In this document: positions 40,594 to 50,611 of the stretch, one piece after another
How the letters are laid out: each line of letters opens with the position of its first letter
How positions within the stretch are numbered: position 1 is the stretch's first letter
Origin: Bradyrhizobiaceae bacterium
GTDB taxonomy: Bacteria; Pseudomonadota; Alphaproteobacteria; Rhizobiales; Xanthobacteraceae
NCBI GenBank assembly: GCA_947479905.1
Contig: CANKBJ010000005.1
Span: forward strand, 1 to 57,903
Reading direction: 5' to 3'
Length of the DNA: 57,903 nucleotides
Program-made: the position numbers and the translations under genes
The notes under the pieces: model-generated
The model's input: the letters and a program-made list of their open reading frames with translations, nothing else
Told to the model about the DNA's origin: nothing
Databases searched by the model: none

Positions 40594-43347
40594 ATGTCCC
40601 TGATCCACCCTATCGGCCTCGACGAACCCGAGTCCCCTCCCGAAAGCGGCGGGCCGACGCCGACCCATGACGGCAACGGCAAGCTGTCGCCGATGCTCGA
40701 GCAGTACATCGAGATCAAGACCGCCAATCCGGACTCGCTGCTGTTCTACCGGATGGGCGATTTCTACGAGTTGTTCTTCGAGGACGCCGAGGTGGCGAGC
40801 CGCGCGCTCGGCATCGTGCTGACCAAGCGCGGCAAGCATCAGGGCCAGGACATCCCGATGTGCGGCGTGCCGGTGGTGCGCTCGGACGAATATCTGCACC
40901 GGCTGATCGCGCTCGGCCACCGCGTCGCCGTGTGCGAACAACTTGAGGACCCGGCCGAGGCGAAGAAGCGCGGCTCAAAGAGCGTGGTGCGGCGCGACGT
41001 CGTCCGTCTGGTCACACCCGGCACACTGACCGAAGACACTTTGCTCGACGCCAGGCGCAACAATTATCTCCTCGCCATTGCCCGCGCGCGGCTGTCGTCG
41101 GTGGACAGCGAAGCGCGCTTTGGGCTGGCCTGGATCGACATTTCCACCGGCGAATTTCGGATCACCGAATGCGACCGGTTGATGCTCTCGGCCGAGATCG
41201 CAAGGCTGGAACCAAGCGAGATTCTTGTCTCCGACGCGCTCTATGCCGACGCCGAACTGGTGCCGATGTGGCGCGAACTGCCGGCGGTGACGCCTTTGAC
41301 TCGCGACGTGTTCGATGGCGCCACCGCCGAGCGGCGGCTGACGTCGTTTTTCGCGGTAGCGACCAGTGAGGCTTTCGGTCTTCTGACGCGGCTAGAGCTG
41401 ACCGCCGCCGCGGCCTGCGTCACTTATGTCGAGCGCACGCAGATCGGCCAGCGCCCGCCGCTTTCGCCGCCGTTGCGCGAAGCGGCCTCGGCGACCATGG
41501 CCATCGATCAGGCGACGCGCGGCAATCTCGAACTGATGCGCACATTGTCGGGCGAGCGGCGCGGTTCGCTGCTCGACTGCATCGACCGCACCGTGACCTC
41601 GGCCGGCTCGCGCCTGCTGGCGCAGCGGCTGGCGGCGCCGCTGACCGACGTCAAGGCGATTGCCCAGCGCCTCGATGCGGTCGCCTGCTTCGTCGACGAT
41701 GTCGCGGCGCGCGCCGAGACCCGGTCGCGCTTGCAGGCGGCGCCCGATCTGGCGCGGGCTTTGTCGCGCATCGCCTTGCAGCGCGGCGGCCCACGTGACC
41801 TCGCCGCCATTCGCGACGGCGTCGTCGCGGCGAGCGAACTGGCAAGTACGCTCGGTAAACTGAAGGACGTCCCGGCGGAAATCGCCGAAGCTCTGGCGCT
41901 GTGCCGCAAGCCGGACGCGACGCTCGCCGCCGAGCTGGCGCGGGCGCTGGCCGATGAGCTGCCGCTGATCAAGCGCGACGGCGGCTTCGTGCGTGAAGGC
42001 TATGACGCGGCGCTCGACGAGACCCGCGCGTTGCGGGACGAATCGCGCCGCGTCGTCGCCGCCTTGCAGGCGCGCTATGCCGACGAGACCGGGGTCAAAG
42101 GTCTGAAAATCCGCCACAACAATGTGCTCGGCTATTTCGTCGAAGTGACCGCGCAGCACGCCGACAAACTCACCGCTCCGCCGCTCAACGCGACTTTCAT
42201 CCATCGCCAGTCCCTGGCCGGCCAAGTGCGCTTCACCTCGACCGAACTCGGCGAACTCGAGGCGAAGATCGCCAGTGCTGCCGATCGCTCGCTCGGACTC
42301 GAGCTTGAGATTTTCGAGAAGCTCGCATCCGCTGTCATCGCGCAAGGCGAGGCGATCAAGCAATGCGCCGAGGCGCTGGCGCGGCTCGATGCCGCCGCCG
42401 CGCTGGGCGCGCTTGCCGCCGAACGAAATTACGCGCGGCCGCTGATCGACGAGTCGCTCGCCTTTGCCATCGAAGGCGGACGTCATCCGGTGGTCGAGCA
42501 GGCGCTGGCGCGCGACGGCACGCCGTTCGTCGCCAATGACAGCGATCTTTCTCCCCCGCCCGAGATGTACGCCGGCCGCATCTGGCTGATTACCGGCCCG
42601 AACATGGCCGGCAAGTCGACCTTCCTGCGGCAGAACGCGCTGATCGCCATCATGGCGCAAATGGGCTCTTTCGTGCCGGCGAAGTCGGCGCATATCGGCG
42701 TCGTCGACCGGCTGTTCTCGCGCGTCGGCGCCGCGGACGATCTGGCGCGCGGCCGCTCGACCTTCATGGTCGAGATGGTCGAGACCGCGGCGATCCTCAA
42801 TCAGGCCGGCGCGCGTTCGCTGGTCATTCTCGACGAAATCGGCCGTGGCACCGCCACCTTCGACGGCCTGTCGATCGCCTGGGCCACCGTCGAGCATCTG
42901 CACGACGTCAATAAATGCCGCTCGCTGTTCGCGACGCATTTTCACGAACTGACCGCGCTGTCGGCGCGGCTCAACCGGTTGCACAATGTCACCGTGAAAG
43001 TGAAAGAGTGGAAGGGCGACGTCGTCTTCCTGCACGAAGTCGCGCCGGGCGCCGCCGACCGCTCCTACGGCATTCAGGTCGCCAAGCTTGCCGGCCTGCC
43101 GTCGAACGTGATCGAGCGTGCGAAGCTGGTGCTGGCCAAGCTCGAGCAGGAAGACCGCGCCGCGCCGAAAGGCTTCGAGGATCTCCCGCTCTTCGCCACG
43201 CCCTACAAGGCGACGCCGGCGGTACCGGATGCCGCGAATGAATTGCTAGTGGCCGCCGTTGCCGCGCTCAATCCCGACGAGATGTCGCCGCGCGAGGCGA
43301 TGGAAGCGATCTATACGCTGAAGGCGAAGCTGGCCGAAAAGCCGTAG
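40594..43347 (+). CDS. mutS: DNA mismatch repair protein MutS
   Basis: A 917-residue full-length MutS. The mismatch-reading Phe-x-Glu is in [13 protein letters not shown] near residue 55. The ATPase has Walker [16 protein letters not shown] around residue 665, the Walker [18 protein letters not shown], and the [10 protein letters not shown] signature. It recognises mispairs and small loops and recruits MutL. No mutL is in the window. Its neighbours are unrelated; in Bradyrhizobium-type genomes mutS and glnD lie close together, as here. Upstream of the ATG no strong Shine-Dalgarno sequence is seen. It ends three bases from a convergent gene. Confidence 0.98.
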   Translation: MSLIHPIGLDEPESPPESGGPTPTHDGNGKLSPMLEQYIEIKTANPDSLLFYRMGDFYELFFEDAEVASRALGIVLTKRGKHQGQDIPMCGVPVVRSDEYLHRLIALGHRVAVCEQLEDPAEAKKRGSKSVVRRDVVRLVTPGTLTEDTLLDARRNNYLLAIARARLSSVDSEARFGLAWIDISTGEFRITECDRLMLSAEIARLEPSEILVSDALYADAELVPMWRELPAVTPLTRDVFDGATAERRLTSFFAVATSEAFGLLTRLELTAAAACVTYVERTQIGQRPPLSPPLREAASATMAIDQATRGNLELMRTLSGERRGSLLDCIDRTVTSAGSRLLAQRLAAPLTDVKAIAQRLDAVACFVDDVAARAETRSRLQAAPDLARALSRIALQRGGPRDLAAIRDGVVAASELASTLGKLKDVPAEIAEALALCRKPDATLAAELARALADELPLIKRDGGFVREGYDAALDETRALRDESRRVVAALQARYADETGVKGLKIRHNNVLGYFVEVTAQHADKLTAPPLNATFIHRQSLAGQVRFTSTELGELEAKIASAADRSLGLELEIFEKLASAVIAQGEAIKQCAEALARLDAAAALGALAAERNYARPLIDESLAFAIEGGRHPVVEQALARDGTPFVANDSDLSPPPEMYAGRIWLITGPNMAGKSTFLRQNALIAIMAQMGSFVPAKSAHIGVVDRLFSRVGAADDLARGRSTFMVEMVETAAILNQAGARSLVILDEIGRGTATFDGLSIAWATVEHLHDVNKCRSLFATHFHELTALSARLNRLHNVTVKVKEWKGDVVFLHEVAPGAADRSYGIQVAKLAGLPSNVIERAKLVLAKLEQEDRAAPKGFEDLPLFATPYKATPAVPDAANELLVAAVAALNPDEMSPREAMEAIYTLKAKLAEKP

Positions 43348-43350
43348 CCG

Positions 43351-44163
43351 TCACGCCTGCGCTGTGCGCCGCGTTTTCCAGACCCACAGCGCGCCATTCC
43401 AAGAAATGCCGATGGCAAGGCCCACGCCATAGGACCACCAGACGCCAATCTGTTCGGCAAGGTGATGCACGGCATAAAGGCTGAGGAACAGACCAACCAA
43501 AGGCGCCTGTACATGCGCGGCGACGCTAGCCGCGGCGCTGCCACCGAGCCGCGTGTGCAAAATGATAAAGAACGAACTCATCGCCACCGGAAAGAAAGCG
43601 AAAACGCCAGAGAAATACGAGCCGATCGACGAACTAAGGCCTGTGACGATAAGAACACAGAGCGTCACCACGCCGGCGCGCCAGGCGACATCACGCGCCG
43701 TCAGATCGACATGCGGCTTGACCTTGCCGTCGCCGAGGAAGCGCCGCGCGGCAAGAATAGTGATGCAAAAGACGGCGATGTCGAAGACCAGCGCCGTGTT
43801 CGCGGTCCAGCCGATCAGCCGCGAACCGAGCGCGCCGGCAAACCAGACGGCCATTGCGCCGCCGAGGCTCATCAGCAATCCGTACCGCTGCGCCAGCGCC
43901 GCGTAGGTCAGCGCATAAACGGCGCAGACGGCGTCAACCACCATGCTGCCGATCATGCTCTGTGCGATGAAGGCAGGCGTATGGTCCATTGCCAGAATAA
44001 TGAGGGCCGCGCCGCCGGCGGTCGGCAATGAGGCGATCAACGCGCCGATGAAGGGTCCGCTGCGCTCGACGACGATGGACGCCGCCACCGTGATGCTGAC
44101 GGTGATGACGATTTTCAGCGCCAGCGAGTACCAGAAATTCGGATCGGCGATCAGTTCGCTCAT
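43351..44163 (-). CDS. Integral membrane protein, paralogue of the gene upstream
   Basis: A 270-residue protein of about eight hydrophobic segments with no family recognised by eye. Shared motifs with the next gene include VVERSGPFIGALIASLPTA with LAMDHTPAF (ERAGPLVGGLVATLP with LAIDHGAHF in the partner) and HTRLGGSAAASVAA (HRRVGGPATAAVMA). The start overlaps the stop of its partner (ATGA), which suggests that the two are made together and may form a heterodimer, as in small two-subunit transporters. Function unknown; no transport or enzyme motif was seen. Confidence 0.75.
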   Translation of the reverse strand: MSELIADPNFWYSLALKIVITVSITVAASIVVERSGPFIGALIASLPTAGGAALIILAMDHTPAFIAQSMIGSMVVDAVCAVYALTYAALAQRYGLLMSLGGAMAVWFAGALGSRLIGWTANTALVFDIAVFCITILAARRFLGDGKVKPHVDLTARDVAWRAGVVTLCVLIVTGLSSSIGSYFSGVFAFFPVAMSSFFIILHTRLGGSAAASVAAHVQAPLVGLFLSLYAVHHLAEQIGVWWSYGVGLAIGISWNGALWVWKTRRTAQA

Positions 44164-44954
44164 GACGCAACAAGGCGGCGGCGCGCGAAGAACACCAGCA
44201 GATTGCAGCCGACCGATACGGCGAGCGTCAAGCTCAAAGCAAGCGCTGCGCCAAGCGGATCGGCGGCGAGATTAAGGGTGATGCAGGCAATGCCGAAGCC
44301 GCCAAGCCCGATCACCGCGTTCGCCATCACCGCCGCGGTCGCCGGGCCGCCGACGCGGCGGTGCAAGATCAGAATTATGCTGGTCAATACAATCGGGAAT
44401 ACAGCCAGATTGCCGCTGGCGGTCGGGCCGATGTGATAGCTCAACGTCACCACAATGCCGACCAGCAGTGCCACCATGGCGGCGCGCATGAGCAAATCGT
44501 GCCAGCGCGCCTTCACCTGCGGCGAGCGAACATGCCGCAGCGTGGCCGACAGCCACAGCGACACCGCGAGTACCGCGACATTGAAGACGATCGCGGCCGG
44601 CAACGTCCAGGGCACGAAACTTGTCAGCCAGTTCAGCACGATCCAGATGGCGAAGGCCCCGGACAGACTGACGGCCAGCGACCGCTTCTGCGCCAGCAAT
44701 GCGTAAGTGAGCGCGAACACGATGTTGATGCCGTTGGTCACCAGGCTGCCGAGCGCGCTGACGCCGACAAAATGCGCGCCGTGATCGATGGCGAGAAAGA
44801 TGTAGATCGGCCCGGCGCTGATCGGCAGCGTCGCCACCAGCCCGCCGACCAGCGGACCGGCACGTTCGGCGGTGATCGTCGCCGCCAGCAGAAAGGCGGC
44901 GGTGACGGCCATGCGGATTATTAAAGTGAGTATGAAATATTGGTCGGGGGACAT
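44160..44954 (-). CDS. Integral membrane protein, first of a paralogous pair
   Basis: A 264-residue polytopic protein (about eight hydrophobic segments) paralogous to the gene it overlaps. The ERAGPLVGGLVATLPISAG loop-helix and the HRRVGGPATAAVMAN segment are the clearest conserved parts. The family C palindrome ends eight bases upstream of its ATG, so the repeat contributes the purine-rich sequence where a ribosome-binding site should be. Charged residues are concentrated in two short loops. Function unknown; a small transporter or exporter pair is the best guess from topology and coupling. Confidence 0.75.
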   Translation of the reverse strand: MSPDQYFILTLIIRMAVTAAFLLAATITAERAGPLVGGLVATLPISAGPIYIFLAIDHGAHFVGVSALGSLVTNGINIVFALTYALLAQKRSLAVSLSGAFAIWIVLNWLTSFVPWTLPAAIVFNVAVLAVSLWLSATLRHVRSPQVKARWHDLLMRAAMVALLVGIVVTLSYHIGPTASGNLAVFPIVLTSIILILHRRVGGPATAAVMANAVIGLGGFGIACITLNLAADPLGAALALSLTLAVSVGCNLLVFFARRRLVAS

Positions 44955-44962
44955 TTGCTTTT

Positions 44963-45089
44963 CTTATCCCTCCCCCGGAGGGGGAGGGTGGCCGCGCCCT
45001 TGCGCGGCCGGGTGGGGAATGCCGGCGTGGACTGACCCCACCCGGCGTCTCGCTTCGCTCGCCGCCACCCTCCCCTTTCAGGGGAGGGA
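44963..45089. repeat. Family C palindromic repeat (second copy)
   Basis: Begins CTTATCCCTCCCCCGGAGG and ends CCCTTTCAGGGGAGGGAT, with an inner ACCCGGC/GCCGGGT pair. Related to 11956-12118 but without the 37-bp module. It occupies nearly the whole gap between the alcohol dehydrogenase stop and the membrane-protein start, both minus strand. Confidence 0.72.
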
Positions 45090-46151
45090 TCAAGAGGTCT
45101 GCGTGAGCACGACGCGGCCGATCACCTTTCCGGCGCGCAAATCGTTGAGCGCGTCGTTGACCTCGTCGAGCGAGCGCTCCCGCAACGGCACCGGCGGCGC
45201 GCCGGTGCGGCTGACCAATTCCAGCAATTCCTTCATCTCCGGCAGCGAGCCGACATAGGAGCCCTGTATGGTCATCGCCCGCATCGGAAAGAACGGCGTC
45301 GATACGGTGACGTCGCCGCCGAACAGGCCGACGATGATGATCTTGCCGCCCTTCACCACCAGCGAGTCGATGGCGAGCTTCACGGTGTCGGACGAGCCGA
45401 CGAAATCGATGATCGACCAGGCGCCGCCATTGGTCGCCGCCTGGATCTGCTGCGCGGCGTCGGTAGCGCGGCCGTCGATCGCGGCAATGGCGCCGGCCTT
45501 CAGCGCCGCTTCGCGCTTGGCCGGGTCTATATCGACCATGACGACGCTCTTGCCGCCCATGGCGCGATGCAGCGCAATCGCCATCAACCCAAGTCCGCCG
45601 GCGCCCATGATGACGACCGGTTCGTCCTTGATCGCCGGCCCGACTTTCTTCAGCGCGCTGAAGGCGGTGATGCCCGAACAGGCCAAGGGTGCCGCCTGCA
45701 CCGGCGTCAACGCGCCGATGTCGAACAGATGGCGCGGATGTGGCACCATGACGTGGCTGGCATAGCCGCCATCGGTGAAGACACCGAGATTGCGCGGGGT
45801 CTTGCACAGGTTCTCCTCGCCGCGCTTGCACACCATGCACTCGCCGCAACCGATCCAGGGATTGGCGAGCCGGATGTCGCCGACCTTGACGCCCTTCGCG
45901 TCCGGGCCGATCGCGACCACTTCGCCGACATTTTCATGACCCATGGTCAGGGGCAGCTTGATGCCGCGCTCGAGCAACTGGAGCCGCTTGCCGCCGCCCA
46001 ATTCGTAATAGCCGTCCCAGATGTGCAAATCGCTGTGGCAGACGCCGGCGGCCTGGACCTTGAGCAGGACCTCTGTGCCGGCCGGCTGCGGGGTTGGCTT
46101 TTCGTTGAGTTGCAGCGGCTCGCCGCAACGGCAGACTTGAAACATACGCAT
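45090..46151 (-). CDS. Zinc-dependent alcohol dehydrogenase
   Basis: A 353-residue medium-chain dehydrogenase. The catalytic zinc ligands are in AGVCHSDLH and TMGHENVGEV; the structural zinc cysteines are in CGECMVCKRGEENLC; the NAD loop is GAGGLGLMA followed by DIDPAKREAA, favouring NAD. The start MRMFQV was chosen because it opens the conserved GroES-like fold; the frame continues upstream through a divergent promoter region. It oxidises a primary alcohol or reduces an aldehyde; an aryl alcohol would fit the window but is not shown. It lies opposite glnD with 195 bases between the starts, and this gap must hold both promoters. Confidence 0.92.
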   Translation of the reverse strand: MRMFQVCRCGEPLQLNEKPTPQPAGTEVLLKVQAAGVCHSDLHIWDGYYELGGGKRLQLLERGIKLPLTMGHENVGEVVAIGPDAKGVKVGDIRLANPWIGCGECMVCKRGEENLCKTPRNLGVFTDGGYASHVMVPHPRHLFDIGALTPVQAAPLACSGITAFSALKKVGPAIKDEPVVIMGAGGLGLMAIALHRAMGGKSVVMVDIDPAKREAALKAGAIAAIDGRATDAAQQIQAATNGGAWSIIDFVGSSDTVKLAIDSLVVKGGKIIIVGLFGGDVTVSTPFFPMRAMTIQGSYVGSLPEMKELLELVSRTGAPPVPLRERSLDEVNDALNDLRAGKVIGRVVLTQTS

Positions 46152-46346
46152 AGCGCGAAGGCCCCCCGGGACTGTATGTGCTTGAGCCGACCATAACGCG
46201 CCGCCCGGCCTGCCACCACTGCTGCCCGGCGGGAACTGCCATGCCGCGCTTTCGGGCATTTTTTCGCAGCGCACACCGAATGGCATCGTTGGCCGGTCCC
46301 AAAAGTGAACTTACGCCTTGGGACATGTCGCATCGGAGGTGACTTA

Positions 46347-49202
46347 ATGGCCGGCCTCCGCTATCCCGGTAGCCCCATGGTCTCCCCCGTCATCGAGCGC
46401 GATTCGCCCAAAGCCGCCCCGGCCCCTGCCCGGGCGCCGGCGGAATTGATCGATACCAGGGCAATCGTCGCCGACCTCGAAAAGCTCGCCAGGACCAAGC
46501 GCGGCAACGACGTCGAGCTACGCGCGGCGCTGGCGCAGCGCCTCAAGGCCGCGCTGATCGAGGGCCGCGCCAAGGCGGAAAAGCTGCTGCTCAAGGATCG
46601 TCATGGCCGCCGCTGCGCCGAGCGGCTGTGCCAGATGGAAGACGAGATCATCCGCATCCTGTTCGAGTTCGTGCGCAAGCATCTCTATCCGTCGGAGAAT
46701 CCTTCCGAGACCGAGCACATGGCGGTGGTCGCCACCGGCGGCTACGGGCGCGGATTGCAGGCACCGGGCTCCGACATCGATCTGCTGTTTCTCCTGCCCT
46801 ACAAGCAGACCGCCTGGGGCGAGTCAGTCGCCGAAGCCATCCTTTATGCGCTGTGGGACACCGGACTGAAGGTCGGCCACGCCACGCGCTCGGTCGATGA
46901 ATGCATTCGCCAGGCCAAAGGCGACATGACCATCCGCACTGCCATTCTCGAAGCGCGCTTTCTGCTCGGCGACAAGAAGCTGTTCGACGAACTGGTGACG
47001 CGATTCGATCAGGACGTGGTGCGCGGTACTGGTAATGAATTCGTCGCCGCCAAGCTCGGCGAGCGCGAGGACCGTCACCGCCGCGGCGGGCAGTCGCGCT
47101 ATCTGGTCGAGCCGAACGTCAAGGACGGCAAGGGCGGCTTGCGCGACCTGCACACATTGTTCTGGATCGCAAAGTACGTCTATCGCGTGCGCGAGCCGGA
47201 CGAACTGATCAAGCGCGGCGTATTCGACAAGCATGAATACGTACTGTTCCGCCGCTGCGAGGACTTTCTGTGGTCAGTGCGCTGCCATTTGCATTTCGTC
47301 ACAGGCCGGGCCGAGGAGCGTCTGTCTTTCGACATCCAGCGCGAGATCGCGGTACGCCTTGGCTACACCGAGCATCCCGGCCAGCAGGATGTCGAGCGCT
47401 TCATGAAGCACTACTTCCTCAACGCCAAGGATGTCGGCGACCTCACGGCAATCGTCTGCGCGGAACTGGAAGAAAGCGAAGCTAAGACGGTGCCGGTGCT
47501 GTCGCGCGTCATGGCCAAGCTGCGTCCGGTCAAGCGCAAGGCGATCGCCGGCACCGAGGACTTCATTGCCGAGAACAACCGCATCCGCATCGTCAACGGC
47601 AGCGTTTTCAGGCGCGATCCGGTCAACCTGATCCGCATTTTCGATCTGGCGCAGAAGCATAATTTTGCCCTGCACCCGGACGCGATGCGGGCGATGACGC
47701 GCTCGCTGAAACTGATCGACGCCAAGCTGCGCGACAACGAGGAAGCCAACGCGCTGTTCCTCGACATCGTCACATCCAAGAACGACCCGGAGACCGTGTT
47801 GCGGCGCATGAACGAAGCCGGCGTGCTCGGCCGTTTTGTGCCGGCCTTCGGCAAGGTCGTGGCGATGATGCAATTCAACATGTATCACCACTACACGGTG
47901 GATGAGCATCTGCTGCGCTGCATCGGCGTTCTGACCGAGATCGAGCGCGGCACCAACAAGGAAACCTCGCTCGCTAATGAGCTGATCCACAAGATCACGC
48001 CGGCAAGCCGCAAGATATTGTTCGTGACGATGTTCCTGCACGATATTGCCAAGGGCCGGCCGGAGGATCATTCGATCGCCGGCGCGCGCATCGCGCGGCG
48101 CTTCTGTCCGAGACTCGGCTTTTCCGCCGCCGACACCGATACGATCGCCTGGCTGATCGAGCAGCATCTGGTGATGTCGAGCGTCGCGCAATCGCGCGAC
48201 CTGTCCGACCGCAAGACCATCGAGAATTTCGCCGCGGTCGTGCAATCGGTCGAGCGACTCAAGCTCTTGACCATTCTCACCACTGCCGATATCCGCGCCG
48301 TCGGCCCCGGCGTCTGGAACGGCTGGAAGGCGCAACTGATCCGCACCTTGTATTTCGAGACCGAGCCGATGCTGACCGGCGGCTTCTCCGAGGTCAACCG
48401 CGCGCAGCGCGTTGCCGCAGCCCAGAACGAATTCCGTGCCGCCATGAAGACGTCGGATTGGCCACCGGAGCGGATCGAAGCCTATATCGCGCGTCTCTAC
48501 CCCGCCTATTGGCTCAAGGTCGATCTCGACCACAAGGTCGAACACGCGCAATTCGTGCGTACCGCCGAGGACGACGAGAAGAACCTCGCCACGGCGATCC
48601 GCTTCGATGCCGCGCGCGCTGTGATCGAACTGACCGTGCTGGCGCCCGATCATCCGTGGCTGCTGTCGATCATTGCCGGCGCCTGTTCGGTGGCCGGCGG
48701 CAACATCGTCGATGCCCAGATCTACACCACCACCGACGGGCGCGCGCTCGACACCATTTCGCTGTCGCGCGAATTCGAGCGCACCGAGGACGAGGAGCGG
48801 CGCGGCAGCCGCATCGCCGACTCGATCCAGAAAGCGCTGCGCGGCGAATTGCGGCTACCCGATGTGGTTGCCAAGCGCGTCGCACCCAAAGGCCGCATCA
48901 AGGCCTTCGCGCTGGAGCCGTCGGTCGCCATCAACAACCAGTGGTCCCATCGTTACACGATGGTGGAAGTCACCGGGCTCGACCGAACCGGCCTGCTTTA
49001 CGAACTGACCGCGACTTTGTCGAAACTCAATCTCAACATTGCCTCGGCTCATGTCGCCACGTTCGGCGAACGTGTGGTCGATGTGTTCTATGTGACCGAC
49101 CTGATGGGCGCGCAGATCACCTCGCCGACCCGCCAGGCCGCCATCAAGCGCGCTCTGATTGCGCTGTTCGCCAAGCCGGAAAAGCCCGGCCGGGCCGCCT
49201 GA
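46347..49202 (+). CDS. glnD: Bifunctional [PII] uridylyltransferase/uridylyl-removing enzyme
   Basis: A 951-residue GlnD. The nucleotidyltransferase domain has GGYGRGLQAPGSDIDLLFL at residues 131-149, the HD domain for UMP removal has TMFLHDIAKGRPEDHS near residue 564, and two ACT domains follow (LSIIAGACSVAGGNIVDAQI near 770 and LDRTGLLYELTATLSKLNL near 880) that sense glutamine. It adds UMP to PII at low glutamine and removes it at high glutamine. The start MAGLRYPG follows a good CGGAGGTGAC site and was preferred to an upstream start 42 bases earlier. About 50 Pro/Ala-rich residues precede the catalytic domain. Confidence 0.97.
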   Translation: MAGLRYPGSPMVSPVIERDSPKAAPAPARAPAELIDTRAIVADLEKLARTKRGNDVELRAALAQRLKAALIEGRAKAEKLLLKDRHGRRCAERLCQMEDEIIRILFEFVRKHLYPSENPSETEHMAVVATGGYGRGLQAPGSDIDLLFLLPYKQTAWGESVAEAILYALWDTGLKVGHATRSVDECIRQAKGDMTIRTAILEARFLLGDKKLFDELVTRFDQDVVRGTGNEFVAAKLGEREDRHRRGGQSRYLVEPNVKDGKGGLRDLHTLFWIAKYVYRVREPDELIKRGVFDKHEYVLFRRCEDFLWSVRCHLHFVTGRAEERLSFDIQREIAVRLGYTEHPGQQDVERFMKHYFLNAKDVGDLTAIVCAELEESEAKTVPVLSRVMAKLRPVKRKAIAGTEDFIAENNRIRIVNGSVFRRDPVNLIRIFDLAQKHNFALHPDAMRAMTRSLKLIDAKLRDNEEANALFLDIVTSKNDPETVLRRMNEAGVLGRFVPAFGKVVAMMQFNMYHHYTVDEHLLRCIGVLTEIERGTNKETSLANELIHKITPASRKILFVTMFLHDIAKGRPEDHSIAGARIARRFCPRLGFSAADTDTIAWLIEQHLVMSSVAQSRDLSDRKTIENFAAVVQSVERLKLLTILTTADIRAVGPGVWNGWKAQLIRTLYFETEPMLTGGFSEVNRAQRVAAAQNEFRAAMKTSDWPPERIEAYIARLYPAYWLKVDLDHKVEHAQFVRTAEDDEKNLATAIRFDAARAVIELTVLAPDHPWLLSIIAGACSVAGGNIVDAQIYTTTDGRALDTISLSREFERTEDEERRGSRIADSIQKALRGELRLPDVVAKRVAPKGRIKAFALEPSVAINNQWSHRYTMVEVTGLDRTGLLYELTATLSKLNLNIASAHVATFGERVVDVFYVTDLMGAQITSPTRQAAIKRALIALFAKPEKPGRAA

Positions 49203-49237
49203 CGGCCGGGAAATCGGCTGCGCCGCCCGGCTTGCGC

Positions 49238-49267
49238 CTGACGACTCAGCGGCAATCTGCCTATAAT
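49238..49267 (+). promoter_or_regulatory. Possible promoter of a leaderless DUF3108 transcript
   Basis: TATAAT (49262-49267) is a perfect -10 box with CTGACG (49238-49243) 18 bases upstream. The ATG begins seven bases after the -10 box, so transcription would start at or within one or two bases of the start codon. Confidence 0.5.
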
Positions 49268-49273
49268 AGTTCC

Positions 49274-50155
49274 ATGTTCGCACGATCGGGTCGCCCGGCT
49301 ACCGTTCTGATCGCTTGTCTTGCGCTATTGGGTTCGGCCGCAACCGCGCAGGCCGACGCGCGCCTCAACGCGCACTTTGCGATCACGATGGTTGGTGTCT
49401 CGATCGGCCAGATGTCCTGGACGATCGATCTCAATCCCGGCAGCTACACCACGTCGGCCAACGGCAAGGCCAGCGGTGCGCTCAGCGTACTGGTCAACGG
49501 CGAAGGCCGGGTGGCGACGCGCGGCGTCGTCGAGACCGACCGGCTGCGGCCGACATTTTTCTCGTCCAATGTGACAGAAGATGGCGAGGTCGCCGGTCTG
49601 CAGATGACATTCGAGAACGGCAACGTGAAGACTTTGCGTCTCGATACGCCGCCGAAGAAAGACGACCGTATCCCGGTCACGGAAGCCGACCGCCGCGGCG
49701 TCACCGACCCGCTGACGGCCATGCTGGTCGTCGCGCCGCCCGGCGAGAAATCGGTGCTGGTGCCGGCCGATTGCGACCGCGTGCTGCCGATTTTCGACGG
49801 CCAGCGCCGCTACGATCTGGCGCTGTCGTTCAAACGTCTCGATCGCATGAAGATCGACATCGGCTATGCCGGACCGGTGCTGGTCTGCGCCGTCATGCTC
49901 AAGCCGATTGCCGGCTATCGTTCCGACAGCATGCTGGTGAAATATGTCGGCGGCCAGCGCGACATGGAAATCTGGTTCGCGCCGATTGTCGGCAGCAATG
50001 TGATCGCGCCGGCGCGGCTGGTGATGCCGACCTTGATCGGCACGCTGGAGATCGCCGCCGACCGCTTCGAGGTGACGGCGAGCAAGTCCACGGTTCCGGC
50101 GGTAACGCCGGGAGCCCCTTTGCCACCGCCCATCGCGAGCGATGCGCCGAATTAA
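49274..50155 (+). CDS. Exported DUF3108 domain protein
   Basis: A 293-residue protein with an N-terminal signal peptide (VLIACLALLGSAATAQA). The mature part ARLNAHFAITMVGVSIGQMSWTIDL and later DPLTAMLVV, YDLALSFKRLDRMKI and VGGQRDMEIWFAPI fit the DUF3108 beta-rich fold, found in periplasmic or outer-membrane-associated proteins of alphaproteobacteria. No activity is known. The ATG has no Shine-Dalgarno sequence but a perfect TATAAT just before it. It is 71 bases after glnD and ends 11 bases from a convergent small gene. The C-terminus is a Pro/Ala-rich tail. Confidence 0.85.
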   Translation: MFARSGRPATVLIACLALLGSAATAQADARLNAHFAITMVGVSIGQMSWTIDLNPGSYTTSANGKASGALSVLVNGEGRVATRGVVETDRLRPTFFSSNVTEDGEVAGLQMTFENGNVKTLRLDTPPKKDDRIPVTEADRRGVTDPLTAMLVVAPPGEKSVLVPADCDRVLPIFDGQRRYDLALSFKRLDRMKIDIGYAGPVLVCAVMLKPIAGYRSDSMLVKYVGGQRDMEIWFAPIVGSNVIAPARLVMPTLIGTLEIAADRFEVTASKSTVPAVTPGAPLPPPIASDAPN

Positions 50156-50166
50156 TCGGGCTGCCG

Positions 50167-50457
50167 TTAGGAGACGGATTCGGCGTCGACATCTTCTTTC
50201 GCTTCGTCGGCCGTCGCGGTTTTCGCGGCTTTTTTCTTGGCGGCCTTCTTTTTCGCAGCCGGGGGCGTCTCGGCGGCCAATTTGGCTTCGGCTTCGTCGC
50301 GCGCCAGCCTCAGGGCACGCAAACGCTCGGTCTTTTCGCGCATCTGGCGGAGTCCCGCCTCATACTCGACCATGGCCTTCTGGCCTTCGACCGCTTGCAG
50401 CGCTTTTTTCTTTTGGCGCGCTTCGGCACTTTCCGGAGTGCGGGAATCTGTCGCCAT
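50167..50457 (-). CDS. Small Lys/Ala-tailed coiled-coil protein, unknown function
   Basis: A 96-residue protein starting MATDSRTPES after AGAGGAG. The middle (EARQKKKALQAVEGQKAMVEYEAGLRQMREKTERLRALRLARDEAEAKL) is a charged helix likely to form a coiled coil. The tail AAKKKAAKKKAAKT is like the C-termini of histone H1-like and PhaF-type proteins that bind nucleic acid, followed by an acidic end (DEAKEDVDAESVS). Related small proteins occur in rhizobial genomes as hypothetical. A role in binding DNA, RNA or granules is a guess. It is a single gene between a convergent neighbour and the PAS-GGDEF-EAL gene. Confidence 0.75.
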   Translation of the reverse strand: MATDSRTPESAEARQKKKALQAVEGQKAMVEYEAGLRQMREKTERLRALRLARDEAEAKLAAETPPAAKKKAAKKKAAKTATADEAKEDVDAESVS

Positions 50458-50611
50458 TGGATGAACTCCTCTGCAAATCGAGCAAAACGCGGCTTGAAAG
50501 ATCAATAAATCGCAGTATTCCGCCGGCGATCAGACGAATTGGATAATGTTACTTGCCGACATATAGGCATTGCGGCCCGCTACCGCTAGGTGCATCGGGC
50601 CAAATATGGCG

